Part shown: piece after piece, positions 44,960-53,009 of the stretch
Numbering within the stretch: the first letter of the stretch is position 1
How the letters are laid out: every line of letters starts with the position of its first letter
Origin: Sphingomonas sp. NFR15
GTDB lineage: Bacteria > Pseudomonadota > Alphaproteobacteria > Sphingomonadales > Sphingomonadaceae
Assembly: GCF_900103265.1 (NCBI RefSeq)
Contig: NZ_FMWX01000002.1
Location: forward strand, 248,001 to 312,000
Direction of reading: 5' to 3'
Length of the DNA: 64,000 nucleotides
Notes under the pieces: model-generated
Databases searched by the model: none
What the model was told of the DNA's origin: nothing
Seen by the model: the letters and a program-made list of their open reading frames with translations, nothing else
Program-made: the position numbers and the translations under genes

Positions 44960-45717
44960 GGGCGCCGCGGAGCGACATGTCGACCGGCACACCGCAGCTT
45001 GATCCGCAACTCGTGCTCGGCGCCTATTCGGTCGGCGTGTTTCCGATGGCCGATTCGCGCGACGCCGACAGCGTCTATTGGGTCGAGCCGCGCCAGCGCG
45101 CGATCCTGCCGCTCGACGGCTTCCACCTCTCGCATTCGCTGCGGAAGACGGTCGCAAGCGACCGCTACCGCGTCACCGCCGACCTCGCCTTCCCGCAGAT
45201 GATCGCCTTGTGCGCGCAGAGCGTCGCCAACCGGCCCGACACCTGGATCAACGGACAGATCGAGCGCGTGTTCTGCGAGCTGCACGCGATGGGTTTCGCG
45301 CACTCGATCGAGGTGTGGGACGGGCCGACGCTGGTCGGCGGCCTCTACGGCCTCGCGCTCGGCCGCGCGTTCTTCGGCGAGAGCATGGTCAGCCGCGCGC
45401 GCGATGCCTCCAAAGTGGCGATCGCATGGCTGGTGGCGCGGCTGCGCCTCGGCGGCTTCACGTTGCTCGACTGCCAGTTCATGACCGAACACCTCGCCTC
45501 GCTCGGCGCGATCGAGGTGCCGCGCGCGCGTTACCTCGCGTTGCTGTCGTCCGCGTTGGACGGCTCGGTCGGCGCGGGGGGCGGAGCGCTGTCGCCTTCG
45601 GCCGGCGCCGATTTCTTCGCGCTCGACCGTGCCTCGCCCGAGTCATTGCCGATCGCGACCGTATCGGGGCCACCGGCCGGGAAGGTCATCGCGCAGCTCT
45701 TGGGCCAGACGTCGTAG
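44956..45717 (+). CDS. aat: Leucyl/phenylalanyl-tRNA--protein transferase
   Basis: Aat adds Leu or Phe to the N terminus of proteins with Lys or Arg start, marking them for ClpAP (N-end rule). The 253-residue protein has the family features AYSVGVFPMADS, VEPRQRAILPLDGFHLS and VGGLYGLALGRAFFGESM. LLDCQFMTEHLASLGA also fits. Its start overlaps the ParA stop. The last about 60 codons overlap the convergent DUF2155 gene by 187 bases; the core ends near residue 195, so the overlap covers mainly a variable tail. Confidence 0.92.
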   Translation: MRAPRSDMSTGTPQLDPQLVLGAYSVGVFPMADSRDADSVYWVEPRQRAILPLDGFHLSHSLRKTVASDRYRVTADLAFPQMIALCAQSVANRPDTWINGQIERVFCELHAMGFAHSIEVWDGPTLVGGLYGLALGRAFFGESMVSRARDASKVAIAWLVARLRLGGFTLLDCQFMTEHLASLGAIEVPRARYLALLSSALDGSVGAGGGALSPSAGADFFALDRASPESLPIATVSGPPAGKVIAQLLGQTS

Positions 45718-46184
45718 ATCGGGTTGAGGACGACGTTGAGCGACGGGCGTTCCTTGTAGAGCCAGCCCGAAAAGACGCGGTGCCACTTCGCGTCGTACTG
45801 CTTCACGTCGAGCTGCACGAACGCGCCGGTATAATGATCCGGCTCCCACGGCGCGGTCTGCTCACACGCGCGCAGGTGGATCACCGCATCGCCGACGCGC
45901 GCCGCCTGGCCGGGCTTGAGCGTGACCTCGCGGGTCGCGCCGTTGCGCTTGTTGAGCACGCCGAGCACGGCGACGCGCTGCGCCATCGGCGTCGCGCCGG
46001 CGGACGGATCGCTGTCGCGATCGACATCGACCGTGACGATATCGGACGGACCGCTTTGCTCATCGAGCGCGGTGCGTGGGGCGGTCTTCCCGGTGGTGGC
46101 CGTCTCCGAAGGCTGGTCCTTATCGCAGCCGCCGCAGGCGAGCAGCGCGACGAGCGCCACCCCGCCCAGCAGCCGCACGGTCAC
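45531..46184 (-). CDS. DUF2155 lipoprotein-like protein
   Basis: The 217-residue protein has a signal with a possible lipobox (LVALLACGGC) and a DUF2155 domain at about residues 60-165. Typical parts are AVLGVLNKRNGATREV, YTGAFVQLDVKQYD and the end LNPIYDVWPKSC. A low-complexity tail follows (SAPPPAPTEPSNADDS) that lies antisense to aat. The start GTG overlaps the NDUFA12 stop (GTGA). DUF2155 genes are often found with NDUFA12, as here. No function beyond cell envelope location can be inferred. Confidence 0.85.
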   Translation of the reverse strand: MTVRLLGGVALVALLACGGCDKDQPSETATTGKTAPRTALDEQSGPSDIVTVDVDRDSDPSAGATPMAQRVAVLGVLNKRNGATREVTLKPGQAARVGDAVIHLRACEQTAPWEPDHYTGAFVQLDVKQYDAKWHRVFSGWLYKERPSLNVVLNPIYDVWPKSCAMTFPAGGPDTVAIGNDSGEARSSAKKSAPAEGDSAPPPAPTEPSNADDSNAR

Positions 46185-46573
46185 GCGTCCGGCGTCCAGG
46201 CTTCGTAATCGCCGGTCGCCGCCGCGCGATGGCCACCCTTTTCGAGCGCGCCGGGCGGACGATAGGCGAGCGCGGTGCCGGTCATGTTGGCGACGGCCGA
46301 CTTCTGCCACGCGCGCGGCGCGGGCAGAGCACGTTCGGGAACGTCATCGACCTGATGGTGGAGCCAACTGAACCATTCGGGCGCGATGCGGCTCGCGTCG
46401 TTCGAGCCGTTGTAGATCACCCAGCGGCGCGGATTGCCCGCGGTATCCTTGCCGCCCTCGTAATAAACGTTGCCTAGCGCATCCTCGCCGACCCGCGCCT
46501 TGCCGCGCAGTCCGATGATGGTGCCGAGGGTGGCGCCGGTCCACCACGTAAACGGATTGAGGTTCAGTCCCAT
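46181..46573 (-). CDS. NADH:ubiquinone oxidoreductase subunit NDUFA12 (17.2 kDa) family
   Basis: This supernumerary complex I subunit is found in alphaproteobacteria and mitochondria. The 130-residue protein has TIIGLRGKARVGEDALGNVYYEG, here with GLRGKARVGED and GNVYYEGG as the recognisable parts. RRWVIYNGSNDASRIAPEW and WHH-like SWLHHQVDD also match. The C terminus has AYRPPGALEKGG. Its DUF2155 partner follows with a GTGA overlap. It is not next to the nuo operon, which is usual. Confidence 0.92.
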   Translation of the reverse strand: MGLNLNPFTWWTGATLGTIIGLRGKARVGEDALGNVYYEGGKDTAGNPRRWVIYNGSNDASRIAPEWFSWLHHQVDDVPERALPAPRAWQKSAVANMTGTALAYRPPGALEKGGHRAAATGDYEAWTPDA

Positions 46574-46615
46574 ATGCGCCGCTTAGCCTGTGGCGCGGCC
46601 GCCTTCAACCGCGAT

Positions 46616-47125
46616 TCAGCGCTTGGTGACGCCGTCCGGCCCACCATTCCAGCGCACCGTGTCGCCCGCGCTGATATCGAGATCGAGCGATCGGCCGCCG
46701 CGAAGCTCCAGCACCGCCGCGACCGGCTCGCCCGAGGGGATCGGCGCCTGCGAAAACGGCGGCGACTGTTCGGCGATGCGCGCGATCGTGCCGTCCGCCC
46801 GGATGAAGACGATGTCGAGCGGACTTGGCGTGTTCTTCATCCAGAAGGTGGCGGTGCGCGGCGCGGCGCCGTCGGGCGGATACGGATAGAAGAGCATTCC
46901 GCCGTCCGCCGGAATGTCGGTGCGGAACATCAGCCCCTGTTCCTGCGCCGCTGCGGTCTTGGCCTGTTCGACCGTGAAGACGTGGCGTCCGCCCGCGCCC
47001 GAGATGGTGACCTTCACCTTGGCCGGCGCGGCGCCATCGGCCGCGGGATCACCGCGCGCGCAGCTCGCCAACGGCAAGCCCGCCGCCACCAGCAAGCCGG
47101 CGATCATGCGGGGCCATGACGTCAC
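46616..47125 (-). CDS. DUF192 family exported protein
   Basis: The 169-residue protein has a lipoprotein-like signal (MIAGLLVAAGLPLASC; Cys at about residue 22) and a DUF192 domain. Conserved DUF192 parts are TAAAQEQGLMFRTDIP, MLFYPYPPDG and TFWMKNTPSPLDIVFI. PVAAVLELRGGRS fits the end. The family is a small beta-barrel often linked to conserved periplasmic functions of unknown reaction. Starts at GTG 47125 or ATG 47107 are both possible; neither has a clear ribosome-binding site. It follows the cold-shock gene by 7 bases. Confidence 0.85.
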   Translation of the reverse strand: MTSWPRMIAGLLVAAGLPLASCARGDPAADGAAPAKVKVTISGAGGRHVFTVEQAKTAAAQEQGLMFRTDIPADGGMLFYPYPPDGAAPRTATFWMKNTPSPLDIVFIRADGTIARIAEQSPPFSQAPIPSGEPVAAVLELRGGRSLDLDISAGDTVRWNGGPDGVTKR

Positions 47126-47132
47126 GCGCGGG

Positions 47133-47714
47133 CTATTCGGCCGCCTGGACCAGCACCGCGAGCGGCCCCTTGGCGCCATCGACGATGCGCGCGCTGAGCG
47201 CCTGTTCGGGTTCGACCTCGGCCAGCCCGGCTCGGCGCAGCGTCTCCATATGGACGAACACGTCGGCGCTGTCGCTCGCCCGTACGAGGAAACCATAGCC
47301 CTTCAGCCGGTTGAACCATTTCACCGTCACCGGCTCGAACGGACCCGCCGAAGCGACCAGGGCGATCGGATCGACCCGGTCGCCGCTCGCCCGCACGCGC
47401 GCCGGCGGCTCGACCGCGTTGGTGAGGTCGATCGTCAGGATTTCGGTGGCTTGCAGCCCCCGGTCACGCGGCGCCGCCAGACACTCGATCCGCGCACCTT
47501 CCGGCAGGCTGCGTCGGCCGTGCAGCCGCAGCACCGAAAAGTGGATCAGGATATCGCCAGCGGCGGGATCATCCGCGACCATGAAGCCGAAGCCGCGCGT
47601 CACGTCGAACCATTTCACCACGCCGGAATAGGGCCGCCCCTGCGGGTCTCCCGTACCTCGGTCCGCATCCGACCAGCCGCTTTCGTCAGCGGCAGAAACA
47701 ATTTCGTTACGCAT
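47133..47714 (-). CDS. Double cold-shock-domain protein
   Basis: The 193-residue protein has two cold-shock (OB-fold) domains: the first about residues 32-97 (GVVKWFDVTRGFGFMV, DILIHFSVL) and the second about 126-190 (VTVKWFNRLKGYGFLVR, ADVFVHMETL). Both keep the RNP1 (KGYGF or RGFGF) and RNP2 (VFVH or ILIH) motifs, so both probably bind single-stranded RNA or DNA. The double form is typical of alphaproteobacteria (CspD-like). The start ATG has a GGGGG ahead. DUF192 follows 7 bases later. Confidence 0.92.
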   Translation of the reverse strand: MRNEIVSAADESGWSDADRGTGDPQGRPYSGVVKWFDVTRGFGFMVADDPAAGDILIHFSVLRLHGRRSLPEGARIECLAAPRDRGLQATEILTIDLTNAVEPPARVRASGDRVDPIALVASAGPFEPVTVKWFNRLKGYGFLVRASDSADVFVHMETLRRAGLAEVEPEQALSARIVDGAKGPLAVLVQAAE

Positions 47715-47768
47715 GACTAACAATCCCCCGGAGAATGAGAATAGCATGCGAATTCAGGTTAAAAAAGA

Positions 47769-48308
47769 TCAGTCCGCTGCCTCTAGACCTTCTCCGGGCG
47801 CCATTTTTGCGATTTTTCGCGCAATATCGATGTCGTGGCCGGCGCGAATCATCGCCGCGATCTGCTTTTCGCGCACCGCCCGGTCGGCGGGCTCGGCCGC
47901 GAACGGACCGATCCGGCGCCGCCGGGCGAAGGCGAACGCCGCCGCTGTCGCCCCGGCCGCAACCTTCGGCGCGATCGCGTCGGCATCCTCTCCGTCGATC
48001 CCCGCCGCGCGCAGCGCCCCCGCGACGCGGCGACGCCCGAGGCCACGGCGCAACATCGCCGCCGCCCGCGCCTCGCCGAACGCTCGATCGTCGATATAGC
48101 CAAGCCCGGCGAGATGCTCGGCCAGCCCCGCCGGATCGGCCGGATCGCCCACCCACCCGCGCTCGCGGATCTTGCGCGTCAGATAGGCGGAGAGGCGCCC
48201 TCGCGTGGTCGCGAAGCGCTCGACATAGCGCAACGCGAGCCGTTCCAGCCCGGCGGCATCGAGCGGCGGCGCGCCGCGGCGACGCTCCTCGGGGGTGGCA
48301 CGAGACAT
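47769..48308 (-). CDS. recX: Regulatory protein RecX
   Basis: RecX modulates RecA filaments. From ATG 48308 the protein is 179 residues. It has three-helix repeats such as LTRKIRERGWVGDPAD, LAEHLAGLGYIDDRAFGEARA and RRRVAGALRAAGIDGED, typical of RecX. The longer upstream frame is not RecX-like and overlaps the promoter space of the divergent acyl-AMP ligase. No ribosome-binding site is clear. recA is not in the window. Confidence 0.82.
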   Translation of the reverse strand: MSRATPEERRRGAPPLDAAGLERLALRYVERFATTRGRLSAYLTRKIRERGWVGDPADPAGLAEHLAGLGYIDDRAFGEARAAAMLRRGLGRRRVAGALRAAGIDGEDADAIAPKVAAGATAAAFAFARRRRIGPFAAEPADRAVREKQIAAMIRAGHDIDIARKIAKMAPGEGLEAAD

Positions 48309-48423
48309 TGCGCCATCATTGTGCCACAGTCGAACCCGATTTTGAACGCTTGGCGTAAGCAGGGGTGCTCGCTTAAATCCCGGCGGAGATGGATTAAATC
48401 CGCAACCAAGGGCGCAGACGATA

Positions 48424-50190
48424 ATGACGACGACACTTGCGGGATCAGGCGACGCGCTGGAAAACCCGGCGCCGGCCGCCACCCCGACCGAAGATGCGCT
48501 GACGCGGCGCTTCGCCGATTTCGACACGCTGGGCGATGCACTCGACTATGCGGCGAGCGGCGTGCGCGGGCTGAACTTCCACGATGCGCGCGGCAATCTG
48601 GTGCTTCCTTATACTTTCGCCGAACTGCGCGCCGACGCGCTGGCGACCGCGCGGCGGCTGATCGCGGCAGGGGTGTCGCCACAGGACCGGATCGCGCTGG
48701 TCGCGGAAACCGGGCCTGAATTCGCCGCCTTGTTCTTCGGCGTGGTCTATGCCGGCGCGTGGCCGGTGCCGCTGCCGCTGCCGACCTCGTTCGGCGGACG
48801 CGAATCCTATATCGAGCAGCTCCGTGTCCAGCTTGCGAGCTGCGACCCCAAGATGCTGGTCTATCCGCCCGAACTCGCGCAGATGGCGGGCGAAGCCGCC
48901 CGGCTCGTGGATGTGGACGGCGTCGACTGGAGCGAGTTCGCCGCGCGTCCCGCCCCCGACGCGCCGCTGCCGCCGGCCGCGTCCGACGACATCGCCTATC
49001 TGCAATATTCGAGCGGCTCGACGCGCTTCCCGCACGGCGTCGCCATCACCCACCGCGCGCTGCTCAACAACCTTGCCGCGCATGCGCACGGCATGCAGCT
49101 CGAAATGCAGGACCGCTGCATTTCGTGGCTGCCCTGGTACCACGACATGGGGCTGGTCGGCTGCTTCCTGTCGCCGATCGCCAATCAGGTCTCGTGCGAT
49201 TATCTCAAGACCGAGGATTTCGCACGGCGGCCGCTCGCCTGGCTCGACATGATCTCGCGCAATCCCGGCACCTCGATCAGCTATTCGCCGACGTTCGGCT
49301 ATGACATCTGCGCGCGGCGCATCTCCAGCCAGACCCGCGCCGGCGAGCGATTCGATCTGTCGCGCTGGCGGCTGGCGGGCAACGGCGCCGACATGATCCG
49401 CCCTGACGTGATGCAGGGCTTCGTCGACGCCTTCACCGACGCCGGCTTCAAGGCGAGCGCGTTCCTGCCGAGCTACGGCCTCGCCGAAGCCACGCTCGCG
49501 GTGTCGATCATGCCGCCGGGCGAGGGCATCCGCGTCGAACTCGTCGAGGAGACTCAGCTCTCCGGCGTCGCCGCCGGACAGGACCGGCCGCAGCGCTACC
49601 GCGCGATCGTCAATTGCGGCAAGCCGGTGCGCGACATGAAGGTCGAGATCCGCGAGGAAGACGGTACCCCCCTGCCCGAACGCGCGATCGGCAAGGTGTG
49701 GTGTTCCGGCCCGTCGGTGATGGTCGGCTATTTCCGCGACGCCGAGGCGACCGACGCCTGCCTGATCGACGGCTGGCTCGACACCGGCGACATGGGCTAT
49801 CTGTCGGACGGCTACATCTACATCGTCGGCCGCGCTAAGGACATGATCATCGTCAACGGTCGCAACCACTGGCCGCAGGATATCGAATGGGCGGTCGAGC
49901 AACTGCCCGGCTTCAAGGCCGGCGACATCGCCGCCTTCGCGATCACGACGCCCGGCGGCGAGGAGACCCCCGCCGTGCTCGTCCAGTGCCGCAGTTCGGA
50001 CGATGCCGAGCGCGTGCGCCTGCGCGACGAGATTCGCGAGCGCGTCCGCTCGGTCACCGGCATGAACTGCGTGATCGAGCTGATCCCGCCGCGCACGCTG
50101 CCGCGCACCTCCTCGGGCAAGCTCAGCCGCGCCAAGGCGCGCAACCTGTATCTCAACGGCGAGATCAAGCCTTACGATATCGCCGCTTGA
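48424..50190 (+). CDS. Fatty acyl-AMP ligase
   Basis: This ANL-superfamily adenylating enzyme activates a fatty acid as acyl-AMP, probably for transfer to an acyl carrier protein. The 588-residue protein has the P-loop-like YLQYSSGSTRFPHGVA, the A5-type SYGLAEATLAVS, the DTGDMGYLSDGYIYIVGR loop and the C-terminal Lys in SSGKLSRAK. The sequence style (FHDARGNLVLPYTFAEL, WLPWYHDMGLVG) is that of fatty acyl-AMP ligases rather than acyl-CoA synthetases. No acyl carrier protein gene is adjacent. In sphingomonads such ligases are candidates for sphingolipid or lipid tailoring, which is inference. Confidence 0.9.
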   Translation: MTTTLAGSGDALENPAPAATPTEDALTRRFADFDTLGDALDYAASGVRGLNFHDARGNLVLPYTFAELRADALATARRLIAAGVSPQDRIALVAETGPEFAALFFGVVYAGAWPVPLPLPTSFGGRESYIEQLRVQLASCDPKMLVYPPELAQMAGEAARLVDVDGVDWSEFAARPAPDAPLPPAASDDIAYLQYSSGSTRFPHGVAITHRALLNNLAAHAHGMQLEMQDRCISWLPWYHDMGLVGCFLSPIANQVSCDYLKTEDFARRPLAWLDMISRNPGTSISYSPTFGYDICARRISSQTRAGERFDLSRWRLAGNGADMIRPDVMQGFVDAFTDAGFKASAFLPSYGLAEATLAVSIMPPGEGIRVELVEETQLSGVAAGQDRPQRYRAIVNCGKPVRDMKVEIREEDGTPLPERAIGKVWCSGPSVMVGYFRDAEATDACLIDGWLDTGDMGYLSDGYIYIVGRAKDMIIVNGRNHWPQDIEWAVEQLPGFKAGDIAAFAITTPGGEETPAVLVQCRSSDDAERVRLRDEIRERVRSVTGMNCVIELIPPRTLPRTSSGKLSRAKARNLYLNGEIKPYDIAA

Positions 50191-50227
50191 AGTACCGTGG
50201 AGGCGGCGCTAAAGACCGCCTCCGCAC

Positions 50228-50304
50228 AGGGGTGTAGCTCAGTTGGTTAGAGCGTCGGTCTCCAAAACCGAAGGCCCTCGGTTCGAGTCCGAGCTCCCCT
50301 GCCA
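50228..50304 (+). tRNA. trnW: tRNA-Trp (anticodon CCA)
   Basis: Cloverleaf with acceptor AGGGGTG/CTCCCCT (one T-T mismatch), D arm with AGTTGGTTAGAGC, anticodon loop CTCCAAA with anticodon CCA, T arm CTCGG-TTCGAGT-CCGAG, discriminator G and encoded CCA end. It lies upstream of secE-nusG, a usual place in alphaproteobacteria. Confidence 0.96.
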
Positions 50305-50453
50305 CTTCCTTATCGCCACGCTTGATTTTCCGGATCGCCGGCGGTAACGTTTTTCCATTCCGAAATCGGGAACATTCGTCGTCGGCCCCTTGGCGGGACC
50401 GGGCGGCGGACCCATGTCCCCGGTTCCGGCGCCAACCAAAGCGAGTACAGACA

Positions 50454-50651
50454 GTGGCGAAGACGACCCCGATCGAATTCTACCGGCAGGTGCGCGCGGA
50501 AACCGCCAAGGTGGTTTGGCCGACCCGGCGCGAAACGATCATGACCGGCGTGATGGTGATGATCATGACGACGCTGCTGGCGGTGTTCTTCTTCGGGGTG
50601 GACACGATCTTCGAACTGATCGTCAAATATCTGCTCACCCTCGCGAACTGA
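50454..50651 (+). CDS. secE: Preprotein translocase subunit SecE
   Basis: SecE stabilises SecY in the Sec channel. The 65-residue protein starts at GTG (AKTTPIEFYRQVRAE follows) and has the family helix ETAKVVWPTRRETIMTG with the conserved WPTR. A single transmembrane helix follows (about residues 34-58, MVMIMTTLLAVFFFGVDTI). Alphaproteobacterial SecE is this short, single-span form. nusG follows 14 bases downstream. Confidence 0.94.
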   Translation: MAKTTPIEFYRQVRAETAKVVWPTRRETIMTGVMVMIMTTLLAVFFFGVDTIFELIVKYLLTLAN

Positions 50652-50665
50652 TTACGGGACGACAC

Positions 50666-51202
50666 ATGGCACGCTGGTACATCATTCACGCCTATTCGGG
50701 TTTCGAGGGCAAGGTTCGCGATTCGATCATGGCCGAGGCGACCCGCATGGGCCTCGACCAGCTCGTCGAGCAGATCGAAGTGCCGACCGAGACCGTTACC
50801 GAGGCGCGGCGTGGCAAGAAGATCGCGGTCGAGCGCAAGTTCATGCCCGGCTATGTGCTCGCCAAGCTCAACATGAACGATGACGTGTACCACCTCGTCA
50901 AGAACACCCCCAAGGTGACCGGCTTCCTCGGCTCGATGGGCAAACCCCAGCCGATCAGCGAGGCCGAGGCCGCGCGCATGCTCAATTCGAAGGAAGAAGC
51001 CGCCGCCGCGCCCAAGGCGAAGGTCAAGGTCGATTTCGAGATCGGCGATTCGGTCAAGGTGCTCGACGGCCCGTTCGCGAGCTTCAACGGTCTGGTCGAG
51101 GAACTCGATTTCGACCGCAGCCGCGTCAAGGTGTCGGTGTCGATCTTCGGCCGCGCCACGCCGGTGGAACTGGAGTTCGATCAGGTCGAGCGCAGCAAGT
51201 AA
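50666..51202 (+). CDS. nusG: Transcription termination/antitermination protein NusG
   Basis: NusG couples RNA polymerase to Rho or the ribosome. The 178-residue protein has the NGN domain (RWYIIHAYSGFEGKVRDSI through FMPGYVLAKLNMNDDVYHLV) and a C-terminal KOW domain (FEIGDSVKVLDGPFASFNG). Length is normal. It is preceded by secE. The ribosomal genes rplK and rplA, which usually follow, are not there; instead a run of hairpins and then a carbohydrate locus follow. Confidence 0.96.
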   Translation: MARWYIIHAYSGFEGKVRDSIMAEATRMGLDQLVEQIEVPTETVTEARRGKKIAVERKFMPGYVLAKLNMNDDVYHLVKNTPKVTGFLGSMGKPQPISEAEAARMLNSKEEAAAAPKAKVKVDFEIGDSVKVLDGPFASFNGLVEELDFDRSRVKVSVSIFGRATPVELEFDQVERSK

Positions 51203-51511
51203 GGCGAAGCCTTACGCGCGACCGCACGCGAGCAGCGAAGCTGCTCGCGAGACGGCGCTCGACCGGCCGGCGGGTCGGCGCAGCCGAACCCGTCCGACGA
51301 CGCGGCTTTGCCGCGGCGGGGTTTTATGCCCTGCTGGCCGGAGTGCGGGACAGGCCCCTAAGCGTGGCGTATTCGTACAGGCGAACGACGCTTATCGCCT
51401 GATCCCCCCAAACGGCGCCGACAGTTTGCTGAAATCGACTGTTTCTTTGAGCGCTGGGAAGGATGGCAATCCCACTTCCCCCCCAGCCGCCCCGGCGCAC
51501 ACTCCTCCCCC
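51203..51511. other. Non-coding region after nusG with serial hairpins
   Basis: About 310 bases without a supported gene. It contains TAAGGC-GAA-GCCTTA on the nusG stop (51200-51214), a perfect 10-bp hairpin CGCGAGCAGC-GAA-GCTGCTCGCG (51227-51249), and a terminator-like hairpin at 51301-51325. From 51330 to 51511 nothing coding was seen. Confidence 0.6.
51301..51325 (+). terminator. Probable terminator of secE-nusG
   Basis: Hairpin CGCGGC-TTT-GCCGCG followed by GCGGGGTTTT. It lies 100 bases after the nusG stop. Confidence 0.6.
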
Positions 51512-52996
51512 TCACGCGGCGCAATATTGCTCCAGAAACTCGTGATGGGTCGGCATGCGCGCCACGGTGCCCGCGATGCCATCGCGCACGTCGGCAAAGG
51601 CACGGCGCAGATGCTCTACGCTCAGCATATGCCCCATGCGGTGATAGCCGGTCGGCTCCAGCCGCTGGCCGAGCATCACCTGGAGCCAGCTATCGGCCTG
51701 GAACAGATCGTCGGCCGTCTGCGGGGTCATGGCGGACTCGCGGAACAGGGCAATGCGCTGCGCGAGCGTGTCGGGGATCGCCATCGTGCGGCACCGTTCC
51801 CAGAAGGGATCATCGCCGCGTTGGTTCAAGTGATAATGCAGGATGATGAAATCGCGGACGCGTTCGAGTTCGGCTTGGGCGAGATCGTTGTAATGTTTGA
51901 CCAGCGACGGCTTGATCCCGCCGAACGGGAAGCTCTGGATCAACCGCGTCACGCCGATCATGATGAGGTGGATGCTGGTCGATTCGAGCGGCTCGACGAA
52001 GCCGCTGGCGAGGCCGAGCGCGACGCAATTATGGTCCCACACGCGCTTGCGGCGCCCGGTGACGAAGCGGATCAGGCGCGGCTCGGTGATCGGCTCGCCC
52101 TGGATTTGCGCGCGCAGCGTCGTCTCCGCCGCGTCGTCAGAAAGATACTCGCTGCAATAGACCAGCCCGTTGCCGACACGATGCTGCAAGGGAATCTGCC
52201 ATTGCCAGCCCGCATCATGCGCGATCGCGCGGGTATAGGGCACCGCCGGCGCGACCGACGTGGTCTGCACCGCGAGCGCGCGGTTGGTGGGCAGCCAGTG
52301 GCTCCAATCCTCATAGCCGGCCTTGAGCGTCTGCTCGATCAGCATGCCGCGAAAGCCGGTGCAATCGACGAACAGATCGCCCGCCACCTCGCGGCCGTCG
52401 GCGAGATAGAGCGCTTCGATATCGCCGGTATCGGCGTTGCGCCGCACCCCGCCGATACGGCCTTCGAGGCGGGTGACGCCCCGCGCCTCGCTGAAGCGGC
52501 GCAGGAAGCCCGCGTAGAGCGAGGCGTCGAAATGATAGGCGTAGTTGATCCTACCCGTGTCCGAGGTCGCGAACTTGCCGGCTTCGGCGGCGGCGAGTTC
52601 GAGGCAATAGGCGCCGAGATCGTCGGCGATGCCGGCCTCGCGGCCGCGCAGCCACATATGCTGGAAGTCGCCCATCCAGATCGACTGGCCGACCCGGCCG
52701 AAGCCGTGAACATAGCGGTCGCCGCGCCGTGCCCAATTCTCGAAGGCGATGCCGAGTTTGAACGTCGCCTGCGTCGCGCGCATGAAGTCGCGCTCGTCGA
52801 GCTCGAGAAAACGATGAAAGGTGCGGATCGTCGGGATCGTCGCCTCGCCGACGCCGACCGTGCCGATCTCGTCGGATTCGACCAGCACAATATCGAGCAG
52901 CGCGCCGAGATGCTTGGAGAGCGCCGCCGCCGCGACCCAGCCGGCGGTGCCCCCGCCGGCGATCACGACGCGCCGGATCGTCTGTGCGTGGTTCAT
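51512..52996 (-). CDS. Flavin-dependent (tryptophan-type) halogenase
   Basis: The 494-residue protein belongs to the tryptophan halogenase family. It has the FAD motif VVIAGGGTAGWVAAAAL, the family motif WQWQIPL (WxWxIP), VGVGEATIPTIRTF and FVEPLESTSIHL. The Lys that forms the chloramine or guides HOCl is in ATFKLGIAFENW, and the essential Glu is in EPLES. So the catalytic set looks complete. In this gene context (TonB receptor, SapC, cupin) such genes are common in Sphingomonadales, Caulobacterales and Xanthomonadales, and their true substrate is unknown; tryptophan is not implied. It follows the cupin gene by 13 bases. Confidence 0.92.
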   Translation of the reverse strand: MNHAQTIRRVVIAGGGTAGWVAAAALSKHLGALLDIVLVESDEIGTVGVGEATIPTIRTFHRFLELDERDFMRATQATFKLGIAFENWARRGDRYVHGFGRVGQSIWMGDFQHMWLRGREAGIADDLGAYCLELAAAEAGKFATSDTGRINYAYHFDASLYAGFLRRFSEARGVTRLEGRIGGVRRNADTGDIEALYLADGREVAGDLFVDCTGFRGMLIEQTLKAGYEDWSHWLPTNRALAVQTTSVAPAVPYTRAIAHDAGWQWQIPLQHRVGNGLVYCSEYLSDDAAETTLRAQIQGEPITEPRLIRFVTGRRKRVWDHNCVALGLASGFVEPLESTSIHLIMIGVTRLIQSFPFGGIKPSLVKHYNDLAQAELERVRDFIILHYHLNQRGDDPFWERCRTMAIPDTLAQRIALFRESAMTPQTADDLFQADSWLQVMLGQRLEPTGYHRMGHMLSVEHLRRAFADVRDGIAGTVARMPTHHEFLEQYCAA

Positions 52997-53009
52997 CGCT
53001 TTCCCTCGT

